Source: Nostoc spongiaeforme FACHB-130 | GTDB lineage: Bacteria > Cyanobacteriota > Cyanobacteriia > Cyanobacteriales > Nostocaceae | DNA length: 64,000 bases | Reading direction: 5' to 3' | Assembly (NCBI RefSeq): GCF_014698475.1 | Contig: NZ_JACJTB010000030.1 | Span: forward strand, 18,975-82,974 | Shown here: one piece after another, positions 51,916 to 61,576 of the stretch | Numbering within the stretch: the stretch's first letter is position 1 | Layout of the letters: every line of letters starts with the position of its first letter | Notes under the pieces: model-generated | What the model was told of the DNA's origin: nothing | The model's database searches: none | What the model saw: the letters and a program-made list of their open reading frames with translations, nothing else | Made by a program: the position numbers and the translations under genes

Positions 51916-53059
51916 AAATCTATTTACAAATGAGGAGACTACTAACGCACCAGAAGAACAACCGAAATTACTATATAAAAAGTTCGGCGTGTTGAGTAAC
52001 CCTTTTCCTAGTGCTGGACAAACCAGTGGACATCCGCATATGTCAACACAAGCAGACAAGCAAGTTGATGATGCAGTAAAGACATTCTATTCAGATCGTA
52101 AGTCTCATGTAATTTCAATAACAGCGAGTCAAGGAATTGGCAAGACCAACCTTCTGAATGCTTATGAAAATGCTTTACGTGAAAAACTTTCTCCACAGGG
52201 TTTCTTCGTTATTAGATACGTTCCAGATCCCGAACCATTTTTTGATCCACTCATTAGGTCTATATTTGAAAATTTGGGAGAAGACTACTTACGTCGTTCA
52301 ATTAATGCACTTGCTAAAAAGAAAGAAGAAATAGATGATATTGATAAATTATTGGACTTTATACGAATGAGTGAAATTAAAACAATGCTTAAGGCTCTTT
52401 TAGAGGTTAAGCCAGGACAAAAACTAAATGAACGTATATCTTTAGCATATCAATGGCTTTTAGGATTACCAGTAAGAAAAATTCATCAAACTGAATTAGG
52501 AGTAAATTTTCGTCTAGATACTGTAGAAGCGAAAACAAGAGCATTACGAGACATTGTGTTTTTTGGTTCAGAAATGAAGACTCTAGAGGGTATTTTCATC
52601 CTTCTTGATGAATTGGAGAAGCAAGATTTTAGCTTATCTAAAACTATAGTTTTAAGATATTTGTCAGCCCTTCGCGCTCTAATTGATGCATTACCTAAAT
52701 ATCTTTTCTTAATGGTTGCTTTAACTACAGATGCCCTTGATCGTTACCGTGAAATGCTTCCAGCTATTAGAGGTCGTCTTGCTAATGAAGTTCAACTTTC
52801 ATCTATAAGAAATGAAGATGAAGCAGTAAAATTATTCCGCTTCTATCTGGAACAGGCCAAAATGGAAGCCAGAAATTTTGCACAAGACAAACAATTACAA
52901 GCAGGAAGTGATGTACTTTTACATGAAGACTCTGCCCGACTGTTGTTTCATCAATTATTGAAGGGTAGTAACATTCAAGGAGTGCGTCAACGTGATTACT
53001 TGAATGCACTCTACGATAAAGCAAATGAGTCTATAACTAAATATCTCGAAAAGCTTTAG
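51905..53059 (+). CDS. AAA-type P-loop ATPase of the PIN operon
   Basis: 384 residues. Walker A SITASQGIGKTNLLNAY (~75-90), Walker B GIFILLDELEKQDFS (~230-245), a sensor-like strand LFLMVALTTDALDRYREMLP and an arginine-containing AIRGRLANE. This matches the ORC/Cdc6-like group of AAA+ ATPases used in several defence and transposition systems. AAGGAG sits 6-7 bases before the ATG, within the end of the nuclease gene, so translation is coupled. The N-terminus (KFGVLSNPFPSAGQ) resembles those of DNA-bound ATPases with a F(G)xxxNPF start. Function here unknown. Confidence 0.8.
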   Translation: MPLENLFTNEETTNAPEEQPKLLYKKFGVLSNPFPSAGQTSGHPHMSTQADKQVDDAVKTFYSDRKSHVISITASQGIGKTNLLNAYENALREKLSPQGFFVIRYVPDPEPFFDPLIRSIFENLGEDYLRRSINALAKKKEEIDDIDKLLDFIRMSEIKTMLKALLEVKPGQKLNERISLAYQWLLGLPVRKIHQTELGVNFRLDTVEAKTRALRDIVFFGSEMKTLEGIFILLDELEKQDFSLSKTIVLRYLSALRALIDALPKYLFLMVALTTDALDRYREMLPAIRGRLANEVQLSSIRNEDEAVKLFRFYLEQAKMEARNFAQDKQLQAGSDVLLHEDSARLLFHQLLKGSNIQGVRQRDYLNALYDKANESITKYLEKL

Positions 53060-53428
53060 TCATATATTTGACCTGGGTGCCACACAGAGAAAAAGTAGAT
53101 CGTTTCCTTACATAAACCTGTACGCCGATAATAAAGTTCTTTAATGTTCAGGTCTGAAAGATTTATTCTTATGTAGTCTTATGTAGCCTATTTTTTATAT
53201 TTTTTATACAGTTCTATACTAGGAGATAACACTTGCAACAAAGGTTCTGGGTTACGCACAATAAATTTATTTACTGTTACACTAGTATATATACTCGTTA
53301 AGCTATGATGTAAAGCCGATCGCTCCCTCTCCTACCACACGCAAGCAAGTGCATCTTCTGATATTGGCTGTAAAGGCGACTCTGTTGTTACGATAATTTT
53401 ATATAAGATTTTTTTAGATGTTGCAGCC

Positions 53429-55870
53429 TTGATCCAAGCGGAAACTTTAGAACTACTAGAATGGCATCGCCTCTGCCAGCATTTGGCGACATTTGCGGCT
53501 ACTAAGCTAGGGGCGATCGCATCCACTAATTTACCAATTCCGACATCGCAATCAGTCAGTGAGCAGTTATTAGCACAGACTAAAGAAGTTTACCAACTGG
53601 AAAGTCGGCTGACTACAAGCTTATCTTTTGATGGTATTCAAGATATTGGGGATTCTATCGAACGCGCCGAACTCCGTGGGATTTTGGCTGGCGATGAATT
53701 ACTGGCGATCGCAACTACCCTGGCTGGTGCGAGAAATTTACGGCGTGTAATTGATAACCAAGAAGATATACCAGTATTAAGTGATTTAGTTGCCGATTTA
53801 CGCACTTACCCAGAATTAGAACAGGAAATCCACCGTTGTATTGATGAACGCGGCAATGTAGCTGATCGCGCTAGTCAAAAATTAAGTGAAATCCGCGAAG
53901 ATTTGCGGCGATTACGCAGTCAAATCAACCAAAAGCTGCATAATATTTTACAGGCGAAATCCAACGCTGTTCAGGAACAATTAATTACGCAACGGGGCGA
54001 TCGCTATGTTATCCCAGTCAAAGCCAGTCACAAAGATGTGATTCCCGGTATTGTTCACGATACTTCTACCAGTGGCGTGACTTTGTACGTGGAACCTAAT
54101 TCTATCGTGCCGATGGGTAATCAGTTGCGGCAAACGCTAAAGCGAGAACAAACAGAAGAAGAAGCAATACGTCGCGCTTTGACTGAGCAAGTCGCAGCCG
54201 TCACCCCAGATTTAGAAAGGCTATTAGCAATTGTGACTACTTTAGATTTAGCGGCGGCGAGATCGCGTTATAGTTACTGGCTAAAAGCTAATCCCCCCAG
54301 ATTTATTAACCGTGACGAACAAGAAATCATCACCTTACGCCAGTTGCGTCACCCTTTGTTAGTTTGGCAGCAACAGCACGAGCAAGGGCATTCGGTAATT
54401 CCTGTAGATTTATTGATAAGTCCCCATATCAAGGTAGTCACAATTACCGGGCCGAACACTGGTGGTAAAACTGTCACCTTAAAAACCCTGGGTTTAGCAG
54501 CCTTAATGGCGAAAGTGGGTTTATTCATCCCCGCCCGTGAACCCGTGGAAATGCCTTGGTTTGACCAAGTATTGGCAGACATCGGTGATGAACAATCTCT
54601 CCAGCAAAGCTTATCGACATTTTCCGGGCATATTCGCCGTATTAGCCGGATTTTGAATGCTTTAGAAAACGACTCAGCACTCAGCGAGAAGTTGCGTGCG
54701 GGGGTTCCCCCCGTTGAGCAAACTTCGGTGACTCAGCACTCAGCACTTGTCTTACTTGACGAAGTAGGCGCAGGGACAGATCCCGCCGAAGGAAGTGCCT
54801 TAGCGATCGCTCTTCTGCAATATCTCGCGGAACACGCCCAGTTAACAATTGCCACAACTCACTTCGGGGAACTCAAAGCCCTGAAGTACGAAGATGCGCG
54901 GTTTGAAAATGCTTCGGTAGAATTTGATGAAGCGACTTTATCACCTACCTATCGTTTATTGTGGGGGATTCCGGGACGTTCTAATGCTTTAGCGATCGCT
55001 TTACGTTTGGGCTTAAAGCCGGAAGTGGTAGAAAAAGCTAAAACCCAAGTCGGCGAAGCCTCGGACGAAGTTAACCAAGTAATTGCCGGCTTAGAAGCCC
55101 AACGTCGCCGCCAAGAAACCAAAGCAGCCGAAGCCCAAAAACTCTTGCAGCAAGCAGAACGGTTATATAAAGAGGTATCCGATAAAGCCGCATCCTTAGA
55201 AGAACGGGAAAAATCATTGCGAGTTTCCCAGGAAGTAGCAGTTCAACAAGCGATCGCTCAAGCCAAAGGCGAAATTGCCCAAGTTATCCGCCGCTTACAG
55301 CAAGGTACACCCACAGCCCAAGATGCTCAACAAGCCACCAATGCGTTAAATCAAATTACCCAGAAATACCAGCCAGCCCCCGCGCCTAAACCGAAAGTTG
55401 GGTTTATGCCCAAGGTGGGCGATCGCGTCCGAATTTCCCAATTTGGACAAACTGCCGAAGTTTTAACCGCCCCCGATGAAGATGGCGAGTTAAACGTCCG
55501 CTTCGGCATTATGAAAATGACAGTCAAATTGCAAGATATCGAATCTCTCGATGGACAAAAAGCTGAACCGATTGTCAAACCCAAACCAACACCAGCACCA
55601 ACCACTCCACCACCCCAAGCCGCACCAGCCATTCGTACCTCGAAGAATACAGTAGATTTACGAGGTAAGCGGGTAGCCGATGCCGAAATTGAATTAGACA
55701 AAGCCATTTCCGAAGCGAACGGCCCCATCTGGATTATTCACGGACATGGCACAGGGAAATTGCGTCAAGGTGTTCACGCCTTTTTGCAACAACATCCGCG
55801 AGTCAGCAGTTACGAAGCAGCAGAACAAGCTGATGGTGGTAGTGGTGTTACTATTGCTCACGTTTCTTAA
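53429..55870 (+). CDS. mutS2: MutS2 (ribosome/DNA ATPase with Smr domain), repeat-interrupted
   Basis: 813 residues. Start TTG (MIQAETLELLEWHRLCQHLA). MutS core/clamp domains, then ATPase with Walker A ITGPNTGGKTVTLKTLGLAA, Walker B LVLLDEVGAGTDPAEGSALA and TIATTHFGELKALK; C-terminal Smr domain (VDLRGKRVADAEIELDKAIS, IIHGHGTGKLRQGVHAFL). MutS2 proteins rescue collided ribosomes or suppress recombination. Between Walker A and Walker B, ~20 residues (ENDSALSEKLRAGVPPVEQT) are encoded by a palindromic dispersed repeat, not seen in relatives I recall. The region holding this insertion is presumably a surface loop. Confidence 0.92.
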   Translation: MIQAETLELLEWHRLCQHLATFAATKLGAIASTNLPIPTSQSVSEQLLAQTKEVYQLESRLTTSLSFDGIQDIGDSIERAELRGILAGDELLAIATTLAGARNLRRVIDNQEDIPVLSDLVADLRTYPELEQEIHRCIDERGNVADRASQKLSEIREDLRRLRSQINQKLHNILQAKSNAVQEQLITQRGDRYVIPVKASHKDVIPGIVHDTSTSGVTLYVEPNSIVPMGNQLRQTLKREQTEEEAIRRALTEQVAAVTPDLERLLAIVTTLDLAAARSRYSYWLKANPPRFINRDEQEIITLRQLRHPLLVWQQQHEQGHSVIPVDLLISPHIKVVTITGPNTGGKTVTLKTLGLAALMAKVGLFIPAREPVEMPWFDQVLADIGDEQSLQQSLSTFSGHIRRISRILNALENDSALSEKLRAGVPPVEQTSVTQHSALVLLDEVGAGTDPAEGSALAIALLQYLAEHAQLTIATTHFGELKALKYEDARFENASVEFDEATLSPTYRLLWGIPGRSNALAIALRLGLKPEVVEKAKTQVGEASDEVNQVIAGLEAQRRRQETKAAEAQKLLQQAERLYKEVSDKAASLEEREKSLRVSQEVAVQQAIAQAKGEIAQVIRRLQQGTPTAQDAQQATNALNQITQKYQPAPAPKPKVGFMPKVGDRVRISQFGQTAEVLTAPDEDGELNVRFGIMKMTVKLQDIESLDGQKAEPIVKPKPTPAPTTPPPQAAPAIRTSKNTVDLRGKRVADAEIELDKAISEANGPIWIIHGHGTGKLRQGVHAFLQQHPRVSSYEAAEQADGGSGVTIAHVS
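54671..54743. repeat. REP-like dispersed repeat within mutS2
   Basis: GACTCAGCACTCAG occurs twice (54671-54684 and 54730-54743), bracketing an imperfect hairpin GAAGTTGCGTGCGGGGG-TT-CCCCCCGTTGAGCAAACTTC. The GACTCAGCACTCAG unit is the same dispersed repeat found in intergenic spaces here. It lies in frame and contains no stop codon. Confidence 0.8.
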
Positions 55871-56325
55871 GCTTGATTATATTAGCTAAAAATCTTGTCT
55901 ATCGCTCATTTTTAGCAAGTTAGATCATCGATCATCCTGTGCAGAATTAGGCAGAAATTATAGCAGTAATCAAATCCTGCCTTCTGCCTCCTGCTATATG
56001 ATTAAGTTTGCATATTTTTGCTATTTTTTGTTTCGCGCAAAGGCGCAAAGAAAATTAGGCAAATTAATGACTTGAGCAAAAGAATTTACAACCAAAGGGA
56101 TGAAAATTCCTTCCCCTTACACCCTTACATCCCTATACCCCTACACCCATTTACAAAACAGTTCTCATCAATCACAAAAATCTTGTTTTCTAACCTCTAG
56201 CCTCTAACCTCTAGCCTTTAACCCCTCACTTGAAACATCTTTGTAGTTACTTACAAAAAAAATCGCTGCAAACCCCCTCACAATTTGATACCCTAGCTAG
56301 AACAGTTTTGATAAAAGTTAACAGC
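55871..56325. other. Intergenic region between mutS2 and guaB3, repeat-rich
   Basis: 455 bases with no credible gene; an open frame in it has no family features. It contains pyrimidine-rich repeats (CCTTACACCCTTACATCCCT, TAACCTCTAGCCTCTAACCT). The region upstream of the guaB3 GTG start holds its promoter. Confidence 0.4.
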
Positions 56326-57489
56326 GTGGACATTCAACTTGGGCGGGGAAAAACAGCTCGCAGGGCTTACGGAATTGATGAAATTGCACTAGTCCCCGGT
56401 AAAAGAACATTAGATCCTAGTTTGGCAGATACTAGCTGGCGGATTGGCAATATCGAGCGAAATATACCAATTATTGCTAGTGCAATGGATGGTGTAGTTG
56501 ATGTAGGTATGGCTGTGCGTTTGTCACAGTTAGGTGCATTAGGTGTTCTTAACTTAGAGGGTATCCAAACTCGCTATGTTGATCCAAATCCCATTCTTGA
56601 TCGGATTGCTTCTGTCGGTAAGGATGAATTTGTCTCCTTAATGCAAGAACTTTATGCCGAACCTATCAAGCCAGAATTAATTGAAAAGCGCATTCACGAA
56701 ATTAAAGAACAAGGCGGTATTGCGGCTGTAAGTGCGACACCAGCAGGTGCAAGTAAATTTGGTGAAGTTGTTGCTAAGGCTGGGGCAGATTTATTCTTTA
56801 TTCAGGCTACAGTCGTCTCTACAGCACATTTATCACCAGAGTCGATAGTTACCCTAGATTTGGCAGAATTTTGCCGTTCTATGCCCATCCCAGTGGTGTT
56901 GGGTAACTGTGTTACCTACGATGTCACCTTGGACTTAATCAAGGCTGGTGCGGCGGCTGTATTAGTGGGTATTGGCCCTGGGGCTGCTTGTACCTCTCGT
57001 GGTGTGTTGGGTGTGGGTGTACCCCAAGCAACCGCGATCGCAGATTGTGCCGCCGCCCGCGATGATTATTATCAGCAAACTGGTAAATATGTGCCTGTAA
57101 TCGCTGATGGTGGTCTAATTACTGGTGGAGATATTTGTAAATGTATCGCTTGTGGTGCTGATGGTGTGATGATTGGTTCACCCTTCGCCAGAGCGGCTGA
57201 AGCCCCAGGGCGCGGTTTCCATTGGGGAATGGCAACACCCAGCCCGGTTTTACCACGTGGAACTCGAATCAAAGTCGGTACAACTGGCACTTTAGAGCAA
57301 ATTCTCACTGGCCCAGCAGGCTTAGATGATGGTACTCACAACTTGTTAGGAGCTTTGAAAACAAGTATGGGTACATTGGGAGCCAAAGATATCAAAGAAA
57401 TGCAACAAGTTGAAGTTGTAATTGCTCCTTCTTTGTTAACGGAAGGTAAAGTTTACCAAAAAGCCCAACAATTAGGTATGGGCAAATAA
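56326..57489 (+). CDS. guaB3: GuaB3-family IMP dehydrogenase-related protein
   Basis: 387 residues starting at [23 protein letters not shown], then [20 protein letters not shown], which is the GuaB3 signature. The TIM-barrel flavin/NAD-type core retains the Cys loop [15 protein letters not shown] and the phosphate-binding loop [20 protein letters not shown]. No CBS pair is present, unlike classical GuaB. GuaB3 is a cyanobacterial and actinobacterial relative that may act as a GMP reductase-type enzyme or an alternative IMPDH; the reaction is not certain. A TTG at 56230 is an unlikely start. Followed by Yfr1 and trxA, the conserved cyanobacterial gene order. Confidence 0.88.
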   Translation: MDIQLGRGKTARRAYGIDEIALVPGKRTLDPSLADTSWRIGNIERNIPIIASAMDGVVDVGMAVRLSQLGALGVLNLEGIQTRYVDPNPILDRIASVGKDEFVSLMQELYAEPIKPELIEKRIHEIKEQGGIAAVSATPAGASKFGEVVAKAGADLFFIQATVVSTAHLSPESIVTLDLAEFCRSMPIPVVLGNCVTYDVTLDLIKAGAAAVLVGIGPGAACTSRGVLGVGVPQATAIADCAAARDDYYQQTGKYVPVIADGGLITGGDICKCIACGADGVMIGSPFARAAEAPGRGFHWGMATPSPVLPRGTRIKVGTTGTLEQILTGPAGLDDGTHNLLGALKTSMGTLGAKDIKEMQQVEVVIAPSLLTEGKVYQKAQQLGMGK

Positions 57490-57609
57490 AGAAATTATGA
57501 AGGTTAAAAACTGAAGGATGAAATTTTAGACTTCAAACTTCAGTTGAAATTCTTTAGGAAATTTTTCCAGACTCCCAAACATTCAACTGGAAAAATCCCT
57601 TCTGTCGCC

Positions 57610-57615
57610 TACAAT
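57610..57615 (+). promoter_or_regulatory. -10 box of the Yfr1 promoter
   Basis: TACAAT about 7 bases before the probable first base of the Yfr1 RNA. No convincing -35 element was identified. Confidence 0.5.
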
Positions 57616-57621
57616 AGAGAA

Positions 57622-57688
57622 AGCGGAGACGCATGTTTCCGTTCACTCCTCACACCACACTCCGCCCGGACTACTGTTCGGGCGGTTC
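57622..57688 (+). ncRNA. yfr1: Yfr1 small regulatory RNA
   Basis: Short structured RNA between guaB3 and trxA. A 5' stem-loop (CGGAGAC-GCAT-GTTTCCG) is followed by a single-stranded stretch carrying the ultraconserved 11-mer ACTCCTCACAC at 57645-57655, then a terminator hairpin (CCGCCCGGA...TTCGGGCGG) and a T-containing run. This is the known Yfr1 structure and synteny in cyanobacteria. The 11-mer base-pairs with outer-membrane porin mRNAs in Prochlorococcus. The end points are estimates. Confidence 0.9.
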
Positions 57689-57822
57689 CTTATGTTTATG
57701 AATATATGAATAAATTCCAGGGCTTCTTTGCAAATGTACATCCTTGCTCTTCAAAGCAGATGTTTTTGCTATGGTAGAATTTTCACGAAACTCAGAAATT
57801 TTATTGGCAAAGGTTTTTAGGC

Positions 57823-58152
57823 ATGTCAGCAGCCGCAGCAGTTACAGATTCTACTTTTAAGCAAGAAGTACTCGACAGCACGGTACCTGTTTTAGTTGAT
57901 TTTTGGGCTCCCTGGTGTGGCCCTTGCCGCATGGTAGCTCCTGTCGTCGAAGAAATTGCCGCTCAGTACGATGGTAAACTCAAAGTTGTGAAAGTTAATA
58001 CTGATGAGAATCCTCAAGTTGCAAGTCAGTATGGCATCCGCAGCATTCCCACATTAATGATTTTTAAAGATGGAGCAAAAGTTGATATGGTTGTAGGTGC
58101 TGTACCTAAAAGTACATTAGCTACTACTTTGGAAAAGTATGTTACAGCTTAA
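57823..58152 (+). CDS. trxA: Thioredoxin (m-type)
   Basis: 109 residues. Disulfide reductase with the active site [14 protein letters not shown] (residues ~32-36 WCGPC), cis-Pro in [11 protein letters not shown] and the GAVPKSTL helix after it. Length and sequence fit the essential TrxA of cyanobacteria, reduced by ferredoxin-thioredoxin reductase and acting on Calvin-cycle and other targets. The start at 57823 gives the normal N-terminus ([12 protein letters not shown]). Located right after Yfr1. Confidence 0.95.
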   Translation: MSAAAAVTDSTFKQEVLDSTVPVLVDFWAPWCGPCRMVAPVVEEIAAQYDGKLKVVKVNTDENPQVASQYGIRSIPTLMIFKDGAKVDMVVGAVPKSTLATTLEKYVTA

Positions 58153-58172
58153 ACATCAATCGGGAATACAAT

Positions 58173-58377
58173 CCTTTTGAGAAGCTCTTTTGCTTTAGTT
58201 TTGTGTAAATATTTGTCAATAAGTTTATGAGGCGCTAAACCCTGCGTCTCAGTCAAACTTTCTCAAAAGGTCTTGAATCTGCATATGAATATCTGAGAAA
58301 CTTAATTTTGCTTCTCAAATATTTAACCGCCAACATGGGCTAAATTTATATTTCCTCAGACTAATAGTTTGAGGAAA
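58173..58377. terminator. Inverted repeats downstream of trxA
   Basis: CCTTTTGAGAA (58173-58183) pairs with TTCTCAAAAGG (58260-58270), and TTTCCTCA (58351-58358) with TGAGGAAA (58370-58377), the latter followed by ATTTGTTTTTC. One or both may end the trxA transcript. The next few hundred bases have no intact gene. Confidence 0.45.
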
Positions 58378-58619
58378 ATTTGTTTTTCTATCTGTGATAC
58401 TGATTCAAATAATCTATGAGCTATATAAGCTGCGAAGCAGCTGAACATCTACCGATATGGATAATAAGCTGTTAAACATTTATTCTGCACATTGAGACCG
58501 CAAGGGGGCAGGGTGCAGGGTGCAAGGGAGAGGGTTTGGAGCTTTATTTACCATTAAACATAATGCAATTTAAATGACGATTAGCTTATTCAAAATATTT
58601 TTAATCAACGGTTTGCTCG

Positions 58620-58923
58620 ATGGCAAATCATCTTACCAGAGAAAAATATACAAGAGCGTCAGAAAGGTTCAATTTTTCAAGCTGGTTAGAGCATAAATTT
58701 TATTTTTGGAAGTGAAAATAATGTTGAATATCTTGAATTATACGCTATGCACCGCATGACTAATGACAGTCATACTGTAATTTATGAAAATGGAGAAATC
58801 AAACACTTAGAATGTTTAAATCCTCCCTTAGAATATAGTTCGTCTATTGATGAAAACCAAAGGGAGCATAATGAAAAAAATCGAAAAGTTAAAGAAGAAT
58901 TAATTGATAAAGGCTTACTCTAA
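58620..58923 (+). pseudogene. Small frameshifted open frame, unknown
   Basis: From ATG 58620 the frame reads MANHLTREKYTRASERFNFS + SWLEHKFYFWK and stops; the neighbouring frame continues as FGSENNVEYLELYAMHRMTN + DSHTVIYENGEIKHLECLNP to a stop at 58921. The two join through a T-run (58700-58706), consistent with a one-base slip. The second part is a plausible 58-residue frame on its own (ATG 58747). I do not recognise the protein. Confidence 0.4.
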
Positions 58924-58947
58924 CTTTCTCTACTCCCTTGGGCTTTG

Positions 58948-60735
58948 TTATGACTTGGGCTTGTATGTCGAAGCAACATGCAGTTCTTTTAACTGCTTCG
59001 CATCTACCCCAGAAGGCGCATCTGTTAACAAGCAACGGGCTTGTTGTGTCTTCGGAAAAGCAATCACATCACGGATAGATTCTTCGCCAGCAAGTAACAT
59101 CACCAAACGATCTAAACCGTAGGCGATACCACCATGTGGCGGTGTACCGTATTCAAAAGCTTCTAGAAGGAAACCAAATTTACTTTGGGCTTCTTCCGGT
59201 GATAAGCCAATGGTTTCAAACACCTGTTCTTGAATTTCCCGTTGATAAATCCGCAAACTACCACCGCCAACTTCAAAGCCGTTAAATACCAAGTCGTAAG
59301 CTTGGGCGCGGGCGGTTTTTAAGTCGTGCAAATCATCGGGATGGGGTGCAGTAAATGGGTGGTGCAATGCTTCCAAACGCTTTTCGTCAGCATTCCACTC
59401 AAACATCGGGAAATCAACAATCCATAACAAATTGAGTTTATCGGGATTGATTAACCCAAATTCTTTAGCAGTAAATTGCCGTAATCTGTCTAAAGTTTTG
59501 TTAACAGTACCAACATCACCAGCCGCAAACAATAACAAATGTCCGGCTTCTGCACCTGTGCGGCGGAGAAGTTCGGCTTTTTGTTCGGCGGTGAGGTTGT
59601 CTTTAATTGCGCCGATAGTGTCAATTTCCCCATCTTCCCTGACACGGATATAGGCTAAACCTTTCGCGCCGGCTTCACTGGCTTCTTTGAAGATGTCGCC
59701 GCCTGGTTTAATGCGGACGTTAGAAATTTTGTCGTTACCGTTGGGAATGGGCAGAATTTTGACGATACCACCGTGGGCGACAGCATCCCGAAAGACTTTA
59801 AAACCAGAGTCTTTGAGAATATCGGAAACATCAACTAATTCTAAATCATAGCGAGTGTCTGGTTTATCGCTACCATAACGCGCCATTGCATCAGCATAAG
59901 TTAAGCGCGGGAAAGGATGGGGTAACTCAATTCCTTTCACGGTTTTGAAGATGTGACAAACTAGCTTTTCGTTGAGTTCGATAATTTCTTCTTGAGACAT
60001 GAAACTCATTTCCATGTCTAATTGGGTGAACTCTGGCTGTCTATCGGCGCGTAAATCTTCATCCCGGAAGCAACGAGCAATCTGATAGTATCTGTCCATA
60101 CCGGATACCATCAAGATTTGTTTAAACAGTTGTGGTGATTGGGGTAAAGCAAACCATTCGCCAGGGTTGACACGGCTGGGTAAAACATAGTCCCGCGCAC
60201 CTTCGGGGGTGGAACGAGTCAAGACTGGTGTTTCAACTTCGATAAAATTTTCTGTGTCTTCTAAATAGCGCCGCATGGCTTTGACGACTTGATGACGCAG
60301 TTGCATATTTTGCGCCATGCGATCGCGCCGTAAATCCAAATAGCGGTATTTTAGTCTTAAGTCTTCCCGCACCGATTCGGTGTCAGCACTAGAAACCTGG
60401 AATGGTAGCTGCTTGCGGACTGCATTTAACAAGGTAATTTTATCCGCGTAAATTTCTACTTCACCTGTAGGAATGCGGTTATTCAGTGATTCTTCGGGAC
60501 GTTGCGTTACTCTGCCGGTGATTTCGACGACGTATTCATTCCGCAAAGCATTGGCTTGCTCGTAGGAGTTGGGGGTGCGTTGCGGATCGCTGACAATTTG
60601 GACTGTGCCAGAGCGATCGCGTAAATCTAAAAATATCACGCCCCCATGATCGCGGCGACGGTCTACCCATCCGTACAAGGTAACAGTTTCTCCAATATCT
60701 TCTTTTCGGAGTTCGCCGCAATAGTGAGTTCGCAT
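58948..60735 (-). CDS. aspS: Aspartyl-tRNA synthetase
   Basis: 595 residues, bacterial type. Anticodon-binding OB fold at ~1-105 ([20 protein letters not shown]), class II core with motif 1 region ([20 protein letters not shown]), motif 2 ([20 protein letters not shown]), a GAD insert (~300-410) and motif 3 ([20 protein letters not shown]). The C-terminal signature [15 protein letters not shown] is normal. Whether it also aspartylates tRNA-Asn cannot be read here. Downstream of the HicA gene on the same strand with a 147-base gap. Confidence 0.96.
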   Translation of the reverse strand: MRTHYCGELRKEDIGETVTLYGWVDRRRDHGGVIFLDLRDRSGTVQIVSDPQRTPNSYEQANALRNEYVVEITGRVTQRPEESLNNRIPTGEVEIYADKITLLNAVRKQLPFQVSSADTESVREDLRLKYRYLDLRRDRMAQNMQLRHQVVKAMRRYLEDTENFIEVETPVLTRSTPEGARDYVLPSRVNPGEWFALPQSPQLFKQILMVSGMDRYYQIARCFRDEDLRADRQPEFTQLDMEMSFMSQEEIIELNEKLVCHIFKTVKGIELPHPFPRLTYADAMARYGSDKPDTRYDLELVDVSDILKDSGFKVFRDAVAHGGIVKILPIPNGNDKISNVRIKPGGDIFKEASEAGAKGLAYIRVREDGEIDTIGAIKDNLTAEQKAELLRRTGAEAGHLLLFAAGDVGTVNKTLDRLRQFTAKEFGLINPDKLNLLWIVDFPMFEWNADEKRLEALHHPFTAPHPDDLHDLKTARAQAYDLVFNGFEVGGGSLRIYQREIQEQVFETIGLSPEEAQSKFGFLLEAFEYGTPPHGGIAYGLDRLVMLLAGEESIRDVIAFPKTQQARCLLTDAPSGVDAKQLKELHVASTYKPKS

Positions 60736-60882
60736 AGTAGTTAATCTGTTCTTCTGGGCTAGATGGGGCAGTAAAAGTCAAAGCTTTCCCATTATCTAGC
60801 ATCAATAGTATCTGATTGAAGAACTGATCGCATATTCTCATTTCATCAGATTCTAGAACCTTAATACACTACTAGCGCATTT

Positions 60883-61107
60883 TTACAGTAATTCTCTGAA
60901 TTCTTCACGGTTTAATTGGCAGTCACGGAGTATCTGAGCTAACAAACCAGAACCAATTGTTTCACCTGAATGTACTGGAACCACAGTTCGACGGCCATCA
61001 CCATGTATCAAAATATGATGACTACCTCTGATTCTTACTACTTCAAAACCGACTTTTTCTAAGGCTGTAATTACTTCTCTCCCAGTCAGACTCGGCAGTT
61101 TGCTCAT
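60883..61107 (-). CDS. hicA: HicA mRNA interferase toxin
   Basis: 74 residues with the double-stranded RNA-binding-like HicA fold: LTGREVITALEKVGFEVVRI, then GSHHILIHGDGRRTVVPVH (catalytic His in SHHIL) and ETIGSGLLAQILRDCQLN. It cleaves mRNA when released by HicB. Its ATG overlaps the hicB stop (ATGA). Normal length; appears intact. Confidence 0.92.
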   Translation of the reverse strand: MSKLPSLTGREVITALEKVGFEVVRIRGSHHILIHGDGRRTVVPVHSGETIGSGLLAQILRDCQLNREEFRELL

Positions 61108-61319
61108 ACTTGAATAGAAACCCTTTGTACACCGACAAACTCTAAGGCTTCCGCTTGTTCTTGTTCAAGTTCTAAGCACAGTTCAATAGCTTCTTTTATA
61201 CGCTCCATCAGTTCGTCTAAAGATTTAGCTTGAGTATGACATCCAGCTAGACTCGGCACGGAGGCAACAAAATAGCCGTCAGAGTCTCGTTCTATAATCA
61301 CGTTAAATTCTCTACTCAT
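61104..61319 (-). CDS. hicB: HicB antitoxin
   Basis: 71 residues: FNVIIERDSDGYFVASVPSL + AGCHTQAKSLDELMERIKEA, the degenerate RNase H-like HicB fold, ending without an additional DNA-binding domain. It precedes hicA with a 4-base overlap. The order antitoxin-toxin is the less common one for HicAB. Confidence 0.9.
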   Translation of the reverse strand: MSREFNVIIERDSDGYFVASVPSLAGCHTQAKSLDELMERIKEAIELCLELEQEQAEALEFVGVQRVSIQV

Positions 61320-61365
61320 TTTGAACTTTATCTTTTGGGGACGTAAGGCTAACAGACTATACTGA

Positions 61366-61572
61366 TTAAAAAGATAGCTCGCGCTGACTAAGTACGCAAT
61401 CTTGAAGGTATAAATTAATTAATTCTTGATAAGAAATCCCTTTTTCTTCTGCTTTCTTTTGGAAAAATTCAATTACCTCAATGCCCAAAGGTAAAGTAAC
61501 TTGTTGCTTTAGCTGTTTAGCATAAGGATTAGGACGACTTTTCATATTAGCAAGGTCATATTCTGGCTTCAT
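61366..61572 (-). CDS. BrnA-like antitoxin
   Basis: 68 residues, basic N-terminus (KPEYDLANMKSRPNPYAKQL) and a ribbon-helix-helix-like end (QVTLPLGIEVIEFFQKKAEE, GISYQELINLYLQDC). It follows the brnT frame by 4 bases; AGGA is ~8 bases upstream of the ATG. The partner toxin has an in-frame stop, so its function may now be only DNA binding. Confidence 0.7.
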   Translation of the reverse strand: MKPEYDLANMKSRPNPYAKQLKQQVTLPLGIEVIEFFQKKAEEKGISYQELINLYLQDCVLSQRELSF

Positions 61573-61576
61573 TCTT

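Noticed and set aside
57544..57777. Protein-coding gene between guaB3 and trxA
   Set aside because: The open frame coincides with the Yfr1 RNA and its terminator and has no protein-like features.
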